46,688 bases of DNA from Duganella flavida (lineage in GTDB: Bacteria > Pseudomonadota > Gammaproteobacteria > Burkholderiales > Burkholderiaceae_D): NCBI RefSeq assembly GCF_009857445.1, contig NZ_WWCN01000028.1, forward strand, positions 1 through 46,688, read 5' to 3'. Each line of letters begins with the position of its first letter. Position 1 is the first letter of the stretch. The notes under the pieces are model-generated. The model worked only from the letters and a program-made list of their open reading frames with translations, ran no database searches and was not told the origin of the DNA. A program made the position numbers and the translations under genes. Below, one piece after another: positions 8,571 to 16,464 of the stretch.

Positions 8571-9942
8571 TTTTTACATCCTTGCTCTGATTCTTCGCCC
8601 TAACTGCATTCAGCAGTCGTTGGTTGAATTCCATCAATATAATATTGCCGTTATCAGATAAGGCACGAGCAGCATATAGCTCTGGCATATTGCTTTCCTT
8701 GGTCCAGCCGAAACGATGTTTCATTTCATCTTTGATACGATCTGGCACGCCCATGTATTGAATAGGTCTAGCTGTATCGTGCTCCTTTGCGTACTCCACG
8801 GTTTTATGAGCAAGAAAAAAACTCGCCGCTGAGTGACGTAGGACGTATCCATAGAAGTCGTATTGTTTCTTGTTTAGGAAGTAGGGATCGTCGCCGATGT
8901 CCAGCAATCCCTGCTCTGTAAGTTGCAGCCCAAGGCGGTTGAACATTCCGCTGATGCTCGCACGATGCTTGACCGATTGACCTTTCGAGTTCAAGAAAAG
9001 AAATCCATCGCTATTGTTTTTCAGTCGTTTCATCAACACGGCCGAACGTTCAATGTCGATGTATTCCTGTATGGCCTTTACGGTGAAAGGCCAAAGCTGG
9101 ATCATCGTTTCGCTGGCGTTATTGACCTGCGTGGTGTCGCCCATTTTCAGCAAGGGCGTGCCAGTCGTGATCTTCTCGGTTCGCTTGGCACGGTTGTCGA
9201 TGATAACAAGATGACCCGATTTTGGCCTAAAGTCTGCTCGAGCAATATTGCCGAGCATCCCAGGACGCAGCCCCTCGCATGAAAGCAGAGTCATCGCACG
9301 ATCGCGCAAAATAGTTCGCGATACTTTCCCTGATTCGTTGAGGAAGAGATCTTCAGGCCGGATGACAACCGCCTCGATGATCCCAAGAAACTTACTGGTC
9401 GGAAGACTTTTGATGTTGTGGTGATGATTCTGTTTCGTACCGCTGATGCTCGTCCTCAGTTGATGGCAGGTCTTGTCGTATTCGTACTTAAGCTCCTCGC
9501 GAACCGCACTGGAACGGATGTGCGGTAACAGCATGACATCAAGATAGGTCTTCAGGTATTTCGCAATATAGTGCATGCGCTTGCTCGCGGTGTTTGGTTC
9601 GATCGCATCAGGCAAATCCTTCGGCGCTTTACCAGCCTTGGCGCTCGTGATCAGGACGATTTTCTTATCGCCCATTGATTCGATCTCGGGCAACGGCCGG
9701 TAGCACAATGCCCCGAGATTCTTGGCTTCGTCATAAGTGAGGCAGCGCCCCTCGATAGCACGAAGAGCCAATTCAATCCGATGAGCCTTGCTGAATCGAT
9801 CAAGAATCCGCAAGGACTGGGCCGCCAGCTCGCGGCTGTTCGGATTGCTGAACATATCGGTCAGAAATTTACTGAACGGGTAATGAATCGCCCCATCTTC
9901 ATGGAGCATCAGGTAATTCTTACGCGCGACAGCTTGTCTCAT
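8560..9942 (-). CDS. Tyrosine recombinase, first of the operon
   Basis: A 460-residue tyrosine recombinase and the promoter-proximal gene of the operon, starting about 140 bp inside the element boundary. Box I is CEGLRPGML (Arg about 223), box II is GYVLRHSAASF (about 366-376), and HRFGW followed by LYAARAL carries the second His/Trp and the nucleophile Tyr (about 424). It reads away from the element end on the same strand as the truncated host dinB. Transcription from the SOS-controlled dinB promoter could therefore enter it; no strong promoter is obvious in the 140 bp upstream. It corresponds in role to TnpA of Tn554-like elements; family assignment beyond tyrosine recombinase is uncertain. 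Confidence 0.9.
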   Translation of the reverse strand: MRQAVARKNYLMLHEDGAIHYPFSKFLTDMFSNPNSRELAAQSLRILDRFSKAHRIELALRAIEGRCLTYDEAKNLGALCYRPLPEIESMGDKKIVLITSAKAGKAPKDLPDAIEPNTASKRMHYIAKYLKTYLDVMLLPHIRSSAVREELKYEYDKTCHQLRTSISGTKQNHHHNIKSLPTSKFLGIIEAVVIRPEDLFLNESGKVSRTILRDRAMTLLSCEGLRPGMLGNIARADFRPKSGHLVIIDNRAKRTEKITTGTPLLKMGDTTQVNNASETMIQLWPFTVKAIQEYIDIERSAVLMKRLKNNSDGFLFLNSKGQSVKHRASISGMFNRLGLQLTEQGLLDIGDDPYFLNKKQYDFYGYVLRHSAASFFLAHKTVEYAKEHDTARPIQYMGVPDRIKDEMKHRFGWTKESNMPELYAARALSDNGNIILMEFNQRLLNAVRAKNQSKDVKNGI

Positions 9943-10047
9943 AAGGCACCAAAATTTAGCCTAACTGAAACCAGTTTATTTTGATCTTAAAGAAATTCAA
10001 TAGAAATCAAATGATAGAAAATCTTCTCTATGTTAAACAACGTGTTG

Positions 10048-10062
10048 CGTAATTAATTTACG
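10048..10062. repeat. Short inverted repeat near the element 1 terminus
   Basis: CGTAA and TTACG arms with a 5-bp AT spacer lie about 22 bp inside the dinB junction. Extending outward gives TGCGTAA/TTACGTA with one mismatch. A recombinase-binding site at the attachment end is plausible; the arms are too short to be certain. Confidence 0.35.
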
Positions 10063-10079
10063 TATTGACTCCACTTCCA

Positions 10080-10469
10080 TCATACGATTTCATCGATGCC
10101 GCGGTCTTCGATATCGGGCGCGATACTGGCCACCGCTTCCTTGAACAGGCGCGAGTAATGGCGATACGCGTCGAAGGTGACCGGCAGCAGGATGGCGTCC
10201 GGCGCCAGCTTGGCCGCCTTCATCATCCCCATCGCCGACCCGACGCCCAGCGCACGCGCCTCGTAAGTAGCCGTGGTAATCACGCCACGGCCGACGTAAT
10301 CACGCAGGCGGGCGAAGCTGTGCGTGCCATCAGCCTGCTTGACCGGCATGCGCTCGCGGCCGCCGATCACCACTGGCAGGCCGCGCAATTCCGGATAGCG
10401 CAGCAGCTCGACGGAGGCGTAAAACGCATCCATGTCGAGGTGGGCAATACGGCGCTCGGCGTCAGCCAT
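10080..10469 (-). pseudogene. dinB: DNA polymerase IV (dinB), truncated by element 1
   Basis: The 129-residue fragment starts MADAERRIAHLDMDAFYASVE, with the first catalytic carboxylates (LDMD), and continues through the palm/fingers region to DRGIDEIV. It stops immediately after the second catalytic pair Asp-Glu. In intact relatives this motif continues YIDLT; here the frame hits TGA at 10080-10082 inside foreign DNA. The rest of the palm, the thumb and the little finger are lost, so polymerase activity is not expected. The start is the ATG at 10469, preceded by the LexA box. Some longer upstream frame exists but lacks DinB similarity. The remaining 3-prime part should lie at the far end of the element, off-window. 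Confidence 0.9.
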
Positions 10470-10482
10470 GATACGGAAAGGA

Positions 10483-10502
10483 TACTGTAAATAAACACAG
10501 TA
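10483..10502 (-). promoter_or_regulatory. LexA (SOS) box of dinB
   Basis: TACTGT-N8-ACAGTA, a perfect 6-bp inverted repeat matching the proteobacterial LexA consensus CTGT-N8-ACAG. It lies 13 bp before the dinB ATG. It should make the dinB stub, and any read-through into the element 1 recombinases, inducible by DNA damage. The divergent solute-binding gene starts 48 bp to the right. Confidence 0.88.
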
Positions 10503-10550
10503 TCTCCGGAAAGCCGCCATCATGCAAGTTGTCGGTGATACACTCTTTTC

Positions 10551-11390
10551 ATGACCAAACGCCTGACCGCCCTTGTGTTGGCCGCGTGGCTGCCGCTCGC
10601 GGGCGTGCAGGGCGCGGTGCTGGATGCCGCCTGCCCTGCGGCTTCCGTCGGCGTTAGCGACCTCGGCTACTCGGCCTATCTCGACGGCGACATCATCCGC
10701 GGCAGCAGCATCGATGTGCTGAGCGAAGTCCAGCGCCGCAGCGGCTGCCGGCTGATCGTCCGCTGGTATCCGCGCAGCCGGCTGTATGCACAATTCTTCA
10801 ACAACGAACTGGATGTGGCCGGCGCCTCGGCGCGCACGCCTGAACGCGATCGCTACGGCGTGTTCCTGCCTTACACCTACACCCATTTTGAACTGCTGTT
10901 GCTGAACAAGGACGCCGGCAAGTTCCGCAGCCTGGCCGAATTTGTCGAGCAAAGTTCGGCCCGCCTGAACATCACGCGCGGCATCGTCTACACGGCGGAC
11001 ACCCAGCGCCAGCTGGACCGCTTGCAGCAGCTGGGGCGGCTGGAATACGTCAACGACTACACCGTGGTGTTCCGCAAAATTTTGGCCGGCCGCGCCGAGG
11101 GCACGCTGGCGCCGCCCAGCATCCACCTGATGAATCAGCGCCAGTTCGGCATGCTCGGCAAGATGAGCGCCAGCTCCGTGGCCGAAGCGCCGCGCCTGCT
11201 GGTGGGTCTGTACGTGTCGAAAAAAGTGCCGGCCGAGGTGGTGCAGCGCTATGCCGATGCGCTGCGTTCCATCGTCCTCGACGGCACCATGCAGAAATTC
11301 TACGAAGGCTATCTCGGCATCGACGCCACGCGCCGCCTGTACAGCGACGGCACGCGCGAAATCCTCGACGCCCTGCCGCCGCCGCGCTAG
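10551..11390 (+). CDS. Periplasmic solute-binding protein, family 3-like
   Basis: A 279-residue exported protein. A Sec signal (MTKRLTALVLAAWLPLAGVQG, cleavage near 21) precedes a type II periplasmic-binding fold: an opening SVGVSDLGYSAYL, IDVLSEVQRRSGCRL, an ERDRYGVFLPYTY segment typical of SBP_bac_3 proteins, and a C-terminal FYEGYLGID. No ABC permease or ATPase lies nearby, so it may be an orphan receptor or serve a transporter elsewhere. The ligand cannot be told from sequence. Its end overlaps the convergent MFS gene by 4 bp. Confidence 0.75.
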   Translation: MTKRLTALVLAAWLPLAGVQGAVLDAACPAASVGVSDLGYSAYLDGDIIRGSSIDVLSEVQRRSGCRLIVRWYPRSRLYAQFFNNELDVAGASARTPERDRYGVFLPYTYTHFELLLLNKDAGKFRSLAEFVEQSSARLNITRGIVYTADTQRQLDRLQQLGRLEYVNDYTVVFRKILAGRAEGTLAPPSIHLMNQRQFGMLGKMSASSVAEAPRLLVGLYVSKKVPAEVVQRYADALRSIVLDGTMQKFYEGYLGIDATRRLYSDGTREILDALPPPR

Positions 11391-12649
11391 CTGCGTCGTA
11401 CTGCGGTGACCACCAGCAGAGCTCCTGCGGCGAGGCTGGCGGCAATCAGGTACATGCCACTGGCGGTACTACCGGTCAGGTCGCGGATCGCACCGACCAG
11501 ATACGGCGCCACAAAACCAGCCAGGTTGCCGACCGAGTTGATCATCGCAATCCCGGCCGCTGCCGCCGCACCGCCCAGCATGGCGGTCGGCAAGCTCCAG
11601 AATATCGGGAAGGTGCTAAGGATGCCAGCCGTGGCCAAGCTCAGCGCCGCCAGCGCAATCGTGGTGTTGTCGCTGTAGAGCGTGGCAAGCACCAGTCCCA
11701 GCGCACCGGCCAGCGCGGCAAACGCGGTATGCCAGCGCCGCTCGCCCGTGCGGTCCGAATGGCGCGCGGCCAGCACCATGCTCACCGCCGCCACACCGTA
11801 CGGCACCGCCGACAGCAGGCCGATGTCGAACACGTCGGTCACGCCGCTGTTCTTGATCAGCTGCGGCAGCCAGAAGCTCACGCCATACAAGCCCATCACA
11901 CACAGGAAGTAGACCAGCGCCAGCAGCCACACCTTGCCGCTACCGAATAGCCGGGCCAGCGGCAGGTGCTGCTGCTCTTTGCGGTCGGCGGCGATTTCGC
12001 GCTCCAGTGTTTGCTTGTCGCCCTCGCTGAGCCAGCACGCGGCGCGGATGCTGTCATCGAGATAGAACAAAGTCCACACGCCCAGCAGCACCGAGGGCAG
12101 GCCCTCCAGCAGGAACAGCCACTGCCAGCCGCTCCAGCCATTGACACCGGCGAACGCCTTCATGATCCAGCCCGACAGCGGCCCGCCGACCACGCCGGCC
12201 ACCGCCACCCCACTCATGAACAGCGCCACCATGCGCGCGCGGCGCTGGGCCGGATACCAGTAGGTCAGGTACAGGATGATGCCGGGGAAGAAGCCAGCCT
12301 CCGCCACGCCGAGCAGGAAACGCAGCACATAAAAGCTGGCGGCGCTGGTGGTGAACATCAGCGCCGACGAGATCACGCCCCAGCTGATCATGATGCGAGC
12401 GATCCAGATGCGCGCGCCGGTGCGTGTCATCAGCAGGTTGGACGGCACCTCGAACAGGAAGTAGCCAATGAAGAAGATGCCGGCCCCGGCGCCGTACACG
12501 GCGTCGCTGAATTGCAGCGCGGCCTGCATCTGCAATTTGGCGAAGCCGACGTTGACGCGGTCCAGGTAAGCGGCGACAAAGCACAAAAACAGGAAAGGCA
12601 TGAGGCGCCGGCTAACCCGGCTGTACAGTTGATCAAGATTGTTATTCAT
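11387..12649 (-). CDS. MFS permease, anion:cation symporter (ACS) family
   Basis: A 420-residue inner-membrane transporter with twelve predicted helices. Typical ACS features: N-terminal RLMPFLFLCFVAAYLDRVNVGFA, the loop motif LMTRTGARIW, and GVAEAGFFPGIILYLTYWYPAQRRARM between helices 4 and 5. Family members import organic acids such as glucarate, phthalate, 4-hydroxyphenylacetate or tartrate. No catabolic gene is adjacent, so the substrate is unknown. It is convergent with the solute-binding protein gene. Confidence 0.88.
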   Translation of the reverse strand: MNNNLDQLYSRVSRRLMPFLFLCFVAAYLDRVNVGFAKLQMQAALQFSDAVYGAGAGIFFIGYFLFEVPSNLLMTRTGARIWIARIMISWGVISSALMFTTSAASFYVLRFLLGVAEAGFFPGIILYLTYWYPAQRRARMVALFMSGVAVAGVVGGPLSGWIMKAFAGVNGWSGWQWLFLLEGLPSVLLGVWTLFYLDDSIRAACWLSEGDKQTLEREIAADRKEQQHLPLARLFGSGKVWLLALVYFLCVMGLYGVSFWLPQLIKNSGVTDVFDIGLLSAVPYGVAAVSMVLAARHSDRTGERRWHTAFAALAGALGLVLATLYSDNTTIALAALSLATAGILSTFPIFWSLPTAMLGGAAAAAGIAMINSVGNLAGFVAPYLVGAIRDLTGSTASGMYLIAASLAAGALLVVTAVRRS

Positions 12650-12762
12650 GAATTTTCTAAATAATTTTCAAAAATGCTTGCGGAAGTGAATCGGCGTCCT
12701 ATAGAATACGGCCTCGTTCAGCAGTTGTAGCAGTTAAATGAAACAACGCTGATAAGTTTTCT

Positions 12763-12838
12763 GGGTGCTTAGCTCAGTTGGTAGAGCGGCGCCCTTACAA
12801 GGCGTAGGTCGGGAGTTCGAGCCTCTCAGCACCCACCA
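12763..12838 (+). tRNA. tRNA-Val (TAC)
   Basis: 76 nt with encoded CCA. Acceptor GGGTGC pairs with GCACCC, the D-loop reads AGCTCAGTTGGTAGAG, the anticodon loop CTTACAA gives anticodon TAC, and the T-arm contains GTTCGAGCC. It lies 20 bp before tRNA-Asp, so the two are probably co-transcribed. Confidence 0.97.
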
Positions 12839-12858
12839 GAAAACTTAAAAAACGAATT

Positions 12859-12935
12859 GGAGCGGTAGTTCAGTTGGTTAGAATACCGGCCTGTCACGCC
12901 GGGGGTCGCGGGTTCGAGCCCCGTCCGCTCCGCCA
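12859..12935 (+). tRNA. tRNA-Asp (GTC)
   Basis: 77 nt with encoded CCA. Acceptor GGAGCGG pairs with CCGCTCC, the discriminator is G, and the anticodon loop CTGTCAC gives GTC. T-arm GGTTCGAGCCC. It is followed 13 bp later by a strong terminator. Neither tRNA shows a duplicated 3-prime end, so they are not used as attachment sites here. Confidence 0.97.
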
Positions 12936-12948
12936 ATATTCAGAAGAA

Positions 12949-12976
12949 GGCCCGATGTTCGCATCGGGCCTTTTTC
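12949..12976 (+). terminator. Intrinsic terminator of the tRNA pair
   Basis: A perfect 9-bp stem GGCCCGATG/CATCGGGCC closed by a TTCG tetraloop and followed by TTTTT. It ends the tRNA-Val/tRNA-Asp transcript. Confidence 0.95.
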
Positions 12977-13070
12977 ATTTTCTCACTGTGCTTTCTGAAC
13001 AACAGATGCACAGCAGCAGCACAAAACCGGCGACAATGTCTCACCCCCCAATCCCTGTCCCGGAGTTCCC

Positions 13071-13553
13071 TTGATTTTCGGTTTCCTCAAATCGCCCGAG
13101 ATGTCGCCGCGTTTGCTGCGCCTGAAAGAATCAGCCCTGTTCTCGACGCTGACGCCGCTCGAACTTAAAATCGTGGACCGCCTGATGCACGAGCGCCGCT
13201 ACCTGGCCGACGAAATCATTTTTGACGAAGGCGAGGAAGGCCAGGCCTTGTATCTGGTGATGTCGGGCCGCGTGATCATCAGCCGCCATCTCGATGCGGG
13301 ACGCGAAGTGGTGGCCGAACTGTCGGCTGGTTCCTTCTTCGGCGACCTGGCCCTGCTCGACAACTCGCCGCGCAATGCGCAAACGCGCGCGCTGGACAAC
13401 TGCGAGCTGGCCGTATTCTTCCGCGCCGACTTCATGGGTCTGATGGAAACCGATCCCGTGATTGGCTACAAAATCTCGCTGGCCCTGGCACGCCACATCG
13501 GCCGCCGCCTGCGCGACTGGATGACCGGCAAACCGCAAATCGAGGCGCTATGA
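13071..13553 (+). CDS. Cyclic nucleotide-binding domain protein
   Basis: A 160-residue protein made almost entirely of one cNMP-binding domain: FSTLTPLELKIVDRL, then IIFDEGEEGQALYLVMSGRV, then GSFFGDLALLDNSPRNAQTRAL, which matches the phosphate-binding cassette with FGDLALL and Arg. There is no DNA-binding helix-turn-helix and no other effector domain, so it probably acts by protein contact. The start is TTG at 13071, supported by GGAG five bases upstream. Its stop overlaps the ATG of the AI-2E permease gene, so the pair is co-translated and the domain may regulate that permease. Confidence 0.82.
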   Translation: MIFGFLKSPEMSPRLLRLKESALFSTLTPLELKIVDRLMHERRYLADEIIFDEGEEGQALYLVMSGRVIISRHLDAGREVVAELSAGSFFGDLALLDNSPRNAQTRALDNCELAVFFRADFMGLMETDPVIGYKISLALARHIGRRLRDWMTGKPQIEAL

Positions 13554-14677
13554 ATTTGCTGCCGACCCAACAGCGCGGCGGGCCGGTGGTGTGGAGCGGC
13601 ATCATCGCCGCCACCTGCGTGCTGCTATTCCTGCTGCAGCAGATGTTGTTCCTGGCGATTCCGTTTTTGCTCGGCATCGTGCTGTACTACATCCTGCAAC
13701 CGCCGGCGCAGCGCCTGGTGCGCATGGGCTTCAGCCAGAATGCGGCCACGCTGCTGGTCGGTGCGGTATTCCTGCTGATCGTCACGCTGGCCGTGATGGC
13801 GGCGGTGTTCTGGAAATCCTCGCCCGACACCTCGTGGCAAGACATGCTGGGCATCTACCTGCAAGGCGGACTGGACTTCGTGCGCCACACGCTGACGGCG
13901 CTGGAAGAACAATTCCCCATCCTGCGCCAAGTGCAGCTGGCCGACACCATCAACCAGCGCATGAGTGAATTCACCGGCGCCTTCATCCAGTCGCACCTGA
14001 CCGACATCCTGGTGTCGGCGGTGGGCTGGCTGCCGTCGCTGCTGCTGGCGCCATTCCTGACCTTCTTCTTTTTGCGCGATGGCCTGCGCTTCAAAAAGTT
14101 CTTAGCACGCGCCGTGCCGAACGCCTTCTTCGAACGCACCCTGTGCCTGCTGCATGAAGTCGACCAGACCGCACACCGCTACTTCCAGGGCCTGATCCGC
14201 CTGACCATGCTCGACACCGTCGTGCTGGCGTTCGGCCTGTGGGCCATCGGCGTGTCCTCGCCGATGGTGCTGGGCCTAATTGCTGCGGTGCTGGCGTGGG
14301 TGCCGTACGTGGGCTCGATTGTGGGCTGCGTGCTGGTGGTTATGGTGGCCTCGACCGATGCGCCGGCCGATCCGTCGGTGGCCTACCTGGCGATCGGCGT
14401 ATTCATCTGCGTGCGCCTGCTGGATGACTTCGTGTTCATGCCGCTGACGCTGGGCCGCAGCCTGCACATCCATCCGCTGATCACCGTGCTGATGATCTTC
14501 ATCGGCGGCTCGGTGGCCGGGGTGGCGGGCCTGATGCTAGTACTGCCACTGCTAGGCGTGGTGATGGTCATCGGTGAAACACTGGGCCGCCTGATCACCG
14601 ACCCACGCCTGCGCGCCCGCCACCGCAACGCCATGGACCTGCGCGCCAAACAAGCCAGCTACGATTTGAATTCCTGA
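13550..14677 (+). CDS. AI-2E family transporter (PerM-like)
   Basis: A 375-residue inner-membrane protein of the AI-2E exporter/PerM superfamily. Paired N-terminal helices (about 17-60), a third helix (about 66-88), a long amphipathic soluble segment (about 90-150), then the conserved helices, including LGLIAAVLAWVPYVGSIVG and the DDFVFMPLTLGRSLHIHPL motif diagnostic of the family. Family members export small molecules or act as sodium/proton antiporters; the substrate here is unknown. It overlaps the cNMP-domain gene by 4 bp. It is convergent with hipA, 3 bp away. Confidence 0.88.
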   Translation: MNLLPTQQRGGPVVWSGIIAATCVLLFLLQQMLFLAIPFLLGIVLYYILQPPAQRLVRMGFSQNAATLLVGAVFLLIVTLAVMAAVFWKSSPDTSWQDMLGIYLQGGLDFVRHTLTALEEQFPILRQVQLADTINQRMSEFTGAFIQSHLTDILVSAVGWLPSLLLAPFLTFFFLRDGLRFKKFLARAVPNAFFERTLCLLHEVDQTAHRYFQGLIRLTMLDTVVLAFGLWAIGVSSPMVLGLIAAVLAWVPYVGSIVGCVLVVMVASTDAPADPSVAYLAIGVFICVRLLDDFVFMPLTLGRSLHIHPLITVLMIFIGGSVAGVAGLMLVLPLLGVVMVIGETLGRLITDPRLRARHRNAMDLRAKQASYDLNS

Positions 14678-14680
14678 GAT

Positions 14681-16015
14681 TTACAACAAATCGTCGGCAA
14701 TGCCGATCGCCTCTTGCGCGCTATCGCATAAGCGCCCGGCTTGGGCGATAGCGAATTCCGCAATGGCACGTGTGAGCTCGCGTTCGCCATCCTGGTAGAG
14801 ATCGGCTGCCGCCAACGCCAGCGCATGCTGTTGCACACCATCGCGCAAGCGCCGGCACTCGCGCAGCAGTAATTGACGATCAATGCCACAACGCTGGGCA
14901 AAGTCTGCCAAGTCAAACGCCCTGACCTGGTCCAGATTAAACTGGTCGCCAAACGCCATTGCCAATTCGTGGGAAAACTGCGGGTACTGCACCACGCTCA
15001 CCAAGTCATACCAAGGCGCCGCTTGCAAGCCGGTACGATGCACGAAGAAGGAAAAGTTCTTACCATGTGCATCGCTGTTGCCAATCACCAGCTGGAACAA
15101 AGCCCAGCGCAGCATCGCCAACTTGTCGACCGCTTTACGGTTGACGAACTCCAGCAAGCCAAACAGCACCGGCAAGCTGACACCATCCCGATACAGCGCC
15201 GCATCGCCTACGCTGCCGATATTGCGCTCATATTTAAAACTCACGGGAAGGTCGGCTGCCTGACAGGCATCGATGATGTGCTTGCGTACTACCCGCACTT
15301 CGCCACCGGGTACGATGGTCCGGTCGAAGCGGGTCACCGCCAGCACCGGCCTTGGCGTACGCAAAATGGCCACCGGTGCGGCAGGTAGTCCCAGCGCGGC
15401 GGCCAGGGTCATGCAGAAATGTTCGTTGGCCACCATGTACGGCAGCCGTTCTTCGGCGGGCTGCGGCTTCAGAATATGAGTCGAGGCCAGCGGGAAATCG
15501 GGCAGATACATGCTGCCGCCATCCATGCAGACCAGCAGCTTGTCCTGATAGCCCGCCACCGACATGCGCAGCTTGCCGTCCCATTCAATCAATGGCCGTT
15601 GCGCGCGGTCCGCGATCCGCTGATCCAGCTCCGCGAGCGAAATTTCGCGCCGTCCGATCGCCGGCTGCCCCAGCGTGCCATCCACGCTTTGCGGCAAGAA
15701 GCGGAATGCTCCCGTGGTTTCCGCGCCCAATGCATGGATCAATCCAAATACATTGCTCTTGGCGATGCCCTGGCTGGAGGCGACGATATCCAGTGCATGT
15801 CCCTCCGGCAGCAAATTCTCCAGAAAACGCCGCACTGTTCCAGACGCGATCTCCGCACTCAGCGACATGGCCGGCGACAGGGGAAATGCGTCAGGATCGG
15901 CTAACCAGTCCGCCGAATAGCGCAGTGACCATCGTTCCTCCACCGGCGCATATTCAATGTCTGCAATGAGACGCTTGTCCATCCATAAACACAGCAGGTG
16001 GGAAGAGGTACTCAT
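14681..16015 (-). CDS. hipA: HipA family serine/threonine kinase toxin
   Basis: A 444-residue HipA-type kinase. The N-terminal subdomain is followed by the Gly-rich SVAGYQDKL, HILKP with the ATP-binding Lys, RFDR, the HIIDACQ segment, the catalytic loop IGNSDAHGKN (about 309-318) and the metal-binding Asp in APWYDLVSV. In E. coli, HipA phosphorylates glutamyl-tRNA synthetase and stops growth; the target here is not known. All catalytic residues are present, so it looks active. The start overlaps the hipB stop by 4 bp, the standard antitoxin-first arrangement. Confidence 0.9.
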   Translation of the reverse strand: MSTSSHLLCLWMDKRLIADIEYAPVEERWSLRYSADWLADPDAFPLSPAMSLSAEIASGTVRRFLENLLPEGHALDIVASSQGIAKSNVFGLIHALGAETTGAFRFLPQSVDGTLGQPAIGRREISLAELDQRIADRAQRPLIEWDGKLRMSVAGYQDKLLVCMDGGSMYLPDFPLASTHILKPQPAEERLPYMVANEHFCMTLAAALGLPAAPVAILRTPRPVLAVTRFDRTIVPGGEVRVVRKHIIDACQAADLPVSFKYERNIGSVGDAALYRDGVSLPVLFGLLEFVNRKAVDKLAMLRWALFQLVIGNSDAHGKNFSFFVHRTGLQAAPWYDLVSVVQYPQFSHELAMAFGDQFNLDQVRAFDLADFAQRCGIDRQLLLRECRRLRDGVQQHALALAAADLYQDGERELTRAIAEFAIAQAGRLCDSAQEAIGIADDLL

Positions 16016-16296
16016 AGCGTGTCTTGAGGCAAGCGCTTGAGGAAGTCGTGATCTTTCGGCGCGATGACCAGGGTCAAGCCCAGTCCATCCAGCACCGCCA
16101 GCAATTTATCGGTGCGCACGCCGCCGGCGCCATTTTCCAGGCGCGACAACAAGTCTACCGACACCCCGTTCAGCGCGGCGGCATCGTCTATCCTCAACCC
16201 TTGCTGTTTGCGATGGGCGCGTACCTGCTTCCCGATATCAGCGGTATCTCTCACCATTTGAACCGCAGGTAGCGGGGCTTTAGTCAATTCAGTCAT
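16012..16296 (-). CDS. hipB: HipB family antitoxin
   Basis: A 94-residue XRE-type regulator. Helix-turn-helix residues about 22-76: IGKQVRAHRKQQGLRIDDAA, then GVSVDLLSRLENGAGGVRTDKLLAVLDGLGL, followed by the short C-terminal strand LTLVIAPKDHDF typical of HipB, which neutralises HipA and represses the operon. The upstream region has perfect inverted repeats that fit multiple HipB operators. Confidence 0.9.
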   Translation of the reverse strand: MTELTKAPLPAVQMVRDTADIGKQVRAHRKQQGLRIDDAAALNGVSVDLLSRLENGAGGVRTDKLLAVLDGLGLTLVIAPKDHDFLKRLPQDTL

Positions 16297-16305
16297 TTCG
16301 GACTT

Positions 16306-16411
16306 TCAGAAATTTTTACCCTTGGAATAGTATATATGAGTAATTTCTGATTTTCCGATATTTTCTGTTGAGCGCAACAGATATTCAATTATTTCCGTAA
16401 TTCCGAAATAA
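16306..16411. promoter_or_regulatory. hipBA promoter region with three inverted repeats
   Basis: Three perfect inverted repeats lie upstream of hipB: TCAGAAATT (16306-16314) with AATTTCTGA (16342-16350); CTGTTG (16365-16370) with CAACAG (16375-16380); and TTATTTC (16389-16395) with GAAATAA (16405-16411). HipB proteins are known to bind several palindromic operators cooperatively, so these are good candidates; which of them is bound is not shown. Confidence 0.6.
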
Positions 16412-16443
16412 AAAGCCCAAAAGTTGTTGCCAACTTTTGGGCT
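16409..16443 (-). terminator. Intrinsic terminator after ahpF
   Basis: A 13-bp perfect stem (AGCCCAAAAGTTG with its complement) and a 4-nt loop, followed on the minus strand by TTTTTA. It closes the ahpCF transcript 21 bp after the ahpF stop. Confidence 0.9.
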
Positions 16444-16464
16444 TGAGCATGAAGACTGATCTTC

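Larger units (their letters stand above)
1..10085 (-). mobile_element. Element 1: multi-recombinase island inserted in dinB (partial)
   Basis: The right boundary is set by the point where dinB coding ends (about 10,083-10,086). Left of it, sequence is AT-richer, a four-gene recombinase operon reads inward from the boundary, and accessory genes follow (integrase remnant, H-NS, small hypothetical proteins, lipoprotein). The other end, and the rest of dinB, are not in the window. No tRNA gene is used as target; the target is the codons of the catalytic Ile-Asp-Glu motif of a Y-family polymerase. Boundary and operon are direct observations; that everything to position 1 belongs to the same element is inference. 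Confidence 0.8.

Noticed and set aside
12763..12935. tRNA-Val and tRNA-Asp as possible island attachment sites
   Set aside because: Neither has a repeated 3-prime end or an adjacent integrase; both elements join protein-coding genes instead.
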